14,429 nucleotides of DNA from an uncultured Collinsella sp. GTDB lineage: Bacteria > Actinomycetota > Coriobacteriia > Coriobacteriales > Coriobacteriaceae. The DNA is taken from NCBI GenBank assembly GCA_900553345.1, contig USDE01000013.1, positions 1 to 14,429 of the forward strand, given 5' to 3'. The notes below the pieces were generated by a model. The model saw only the letters and a program-made list of their open reading frames with translations. It was not told where the DNA came from and searched no databases. Numbering within the stretch: position 1 is the first letter of the stretch; each line of letters starts with the position of its first letter. A program made the position numbers and the translations under genes. Below, piece after piece: positions 13,813 to 14,429 of this stretch.

Positions 13813-14429
13813 ATGAAGCACTTTGACCATATCGTATTTGACGTTGATGGGACATTGGCAGATACAGAAGAAAGCGTTCTATCATCGCTTGTCCAGATTG
13901 TCCAAGAAGAGACCGGCAAAACGCTCCCCCGACACGAGCTTGAATTTGCCCTCGGCATACCCGGCAAGGATGCCCTTGAGAAACTTGGAATCTACTCGCA
14001 GGCAACGTTGGATCGCTGGTGCCAAGTTGCCGCCAGCTTTAAAAGCACCATCAGCGTGTTTCCAGGTTTGCTTGAAGTCATCGCAACACTCGCCGATAGC
14101 GGCTGCAAACTTGGCATCGTCTCCTCACGTGCGCGCGACGAATACGCAAAAGAAATTGCACCCCTTGGTTTCGATAAGTATTTTGAGCACATCATCCTTG
14201 TCGAAGACACAACCGAACATAAACCCGCACCCGCACCCATGCTCGAATATCTCCGGCGTACGGGCGCGAATCCTGGCAACGTCGTCTACGTTGGCGACAC
14301 CGTCTACGACGAACAATGCGCAACTTCGGCAGGGGTCAGTTTTGCCAGAGCGGCATGGGGATCACACCAAGACATCCCAAACGCCACCTACAACCTCAAA
14401 ACCCCCAACGACCTGCTAACCCTAACAAC
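13813..14429 (+). CDS. HAD-family phosphatase (Gph/PgmB-like), C-terminus cut by window edge
   Basis: At least 205 residues from ATG 13813, which follows AGAGGAGC; the frame is open at the right edge. HAD motifs in order: motif I DVDGT with nucleophile D10 and acid D12, motif II Ser104 in GIVSSRA, motif III Lys137 in HKPAPAP, motif IV GDTVYD with D162/D166. A helical cap of subtype I lies at about 16-85. The arrangement fits phosphoglycolate phosphatase or beta-phosphoglucomutase-like enzymes, which hydrolyse or move phosphate on small sugars in the cytosol; the substrate cannot be told from sequence. Nearly all of a typical 210-220-residue protein is present. Placement after an AraC regulator suggests a small-sugar-phosphate context, but this is weak. 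Confidence 0.9.
   Translation, partial: MKHFDHIVFDVDGTLADTEESVLSSLVQIVQEETGKTLPRHELEFALGIPGKDALEKLGIYSQATLDRWCQVAASFKSTISVFPGLLEVIATLADSGCKLGIVSSRARDEYAKEIAPLGFDKYFEHIILVEDTTEHKPAPAPMLEYLRRTGANPGNVVYVGDTVYDEQCATSAGVSFARAAWGSHQDIPNATYNLKTPNDLLTLT

Overview
The window looks like a chromosomal segment of a high-GC Gram-positive bacterium, most likely a coriobacterium related to Collinsella. This is inferred from GC-rich codon use, protein character and the style of the intergenic palindromes; no rRNA or other marker gene is present to prove it. There is no tRNA, rRNA, CRISPR array, intact insertion sequence or prophage.

Layout from left to right. (1) Positions 1-3189, minus strand: a three-gene operon of a DUF4428 zinc-ribbon protein, a double zinc-ribbon membrane protein and an SPFH-domain protein cut by the window edge. 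The last two resemble YdjG and YdjI of the Bacillus PspA/Ydj membrane-stress cluster. (2) 3216-3890: a short orphan LuxR-type helix-turn-helix ORF, probably a remnant, then a perfect 17-bp inverted repeat. (3) 3889-6657, minus strand: an MgtA-type magnesium P-type ATPase. Its leader contains a very well initiated 23-codon upstream ORF (6796-6867), suggesting control by leader-peptide translation. (4) 7094-7774, plus strand: pyrE, divergent from mgtA. (5) 7774-8143: a non-coding stretch packed with inverted repeats, including two convincing intrinsic terminators and a palindromic element of about 120 bp. (6) 8181-11193, minus strand: a BceA/BceB-like ABC ATPase and 10-TM permease with overlapping genes; a BceR-like box lies upstream. 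(7) 11342-12328, plus strand: one ORF that fuses an N-terminal NUDIX hydrolase to a C-terminal Vsr very-short-patch-repair endonuclease. (8) 12583-14429, plus strand: a small ORF, an AraC-family regulator that appears to be leaderless, and a HAD phosphatase cut by the window edge.

Most interesting items: the NUDIX-Vsr fusion joins nucleotide-pool cleaning to repair of deaminated 5-methylcytosine. Its NUDIX half resembles NudG-type enzymes, which are known to hydrolyse 5-methyl-dCTP, so both halves may serve 5-methylcytosine metabolism. Second is the mgtA leader peptide. Third is the zinc-ribbon/SPFH operon and the dense palindromic intergenic elements.
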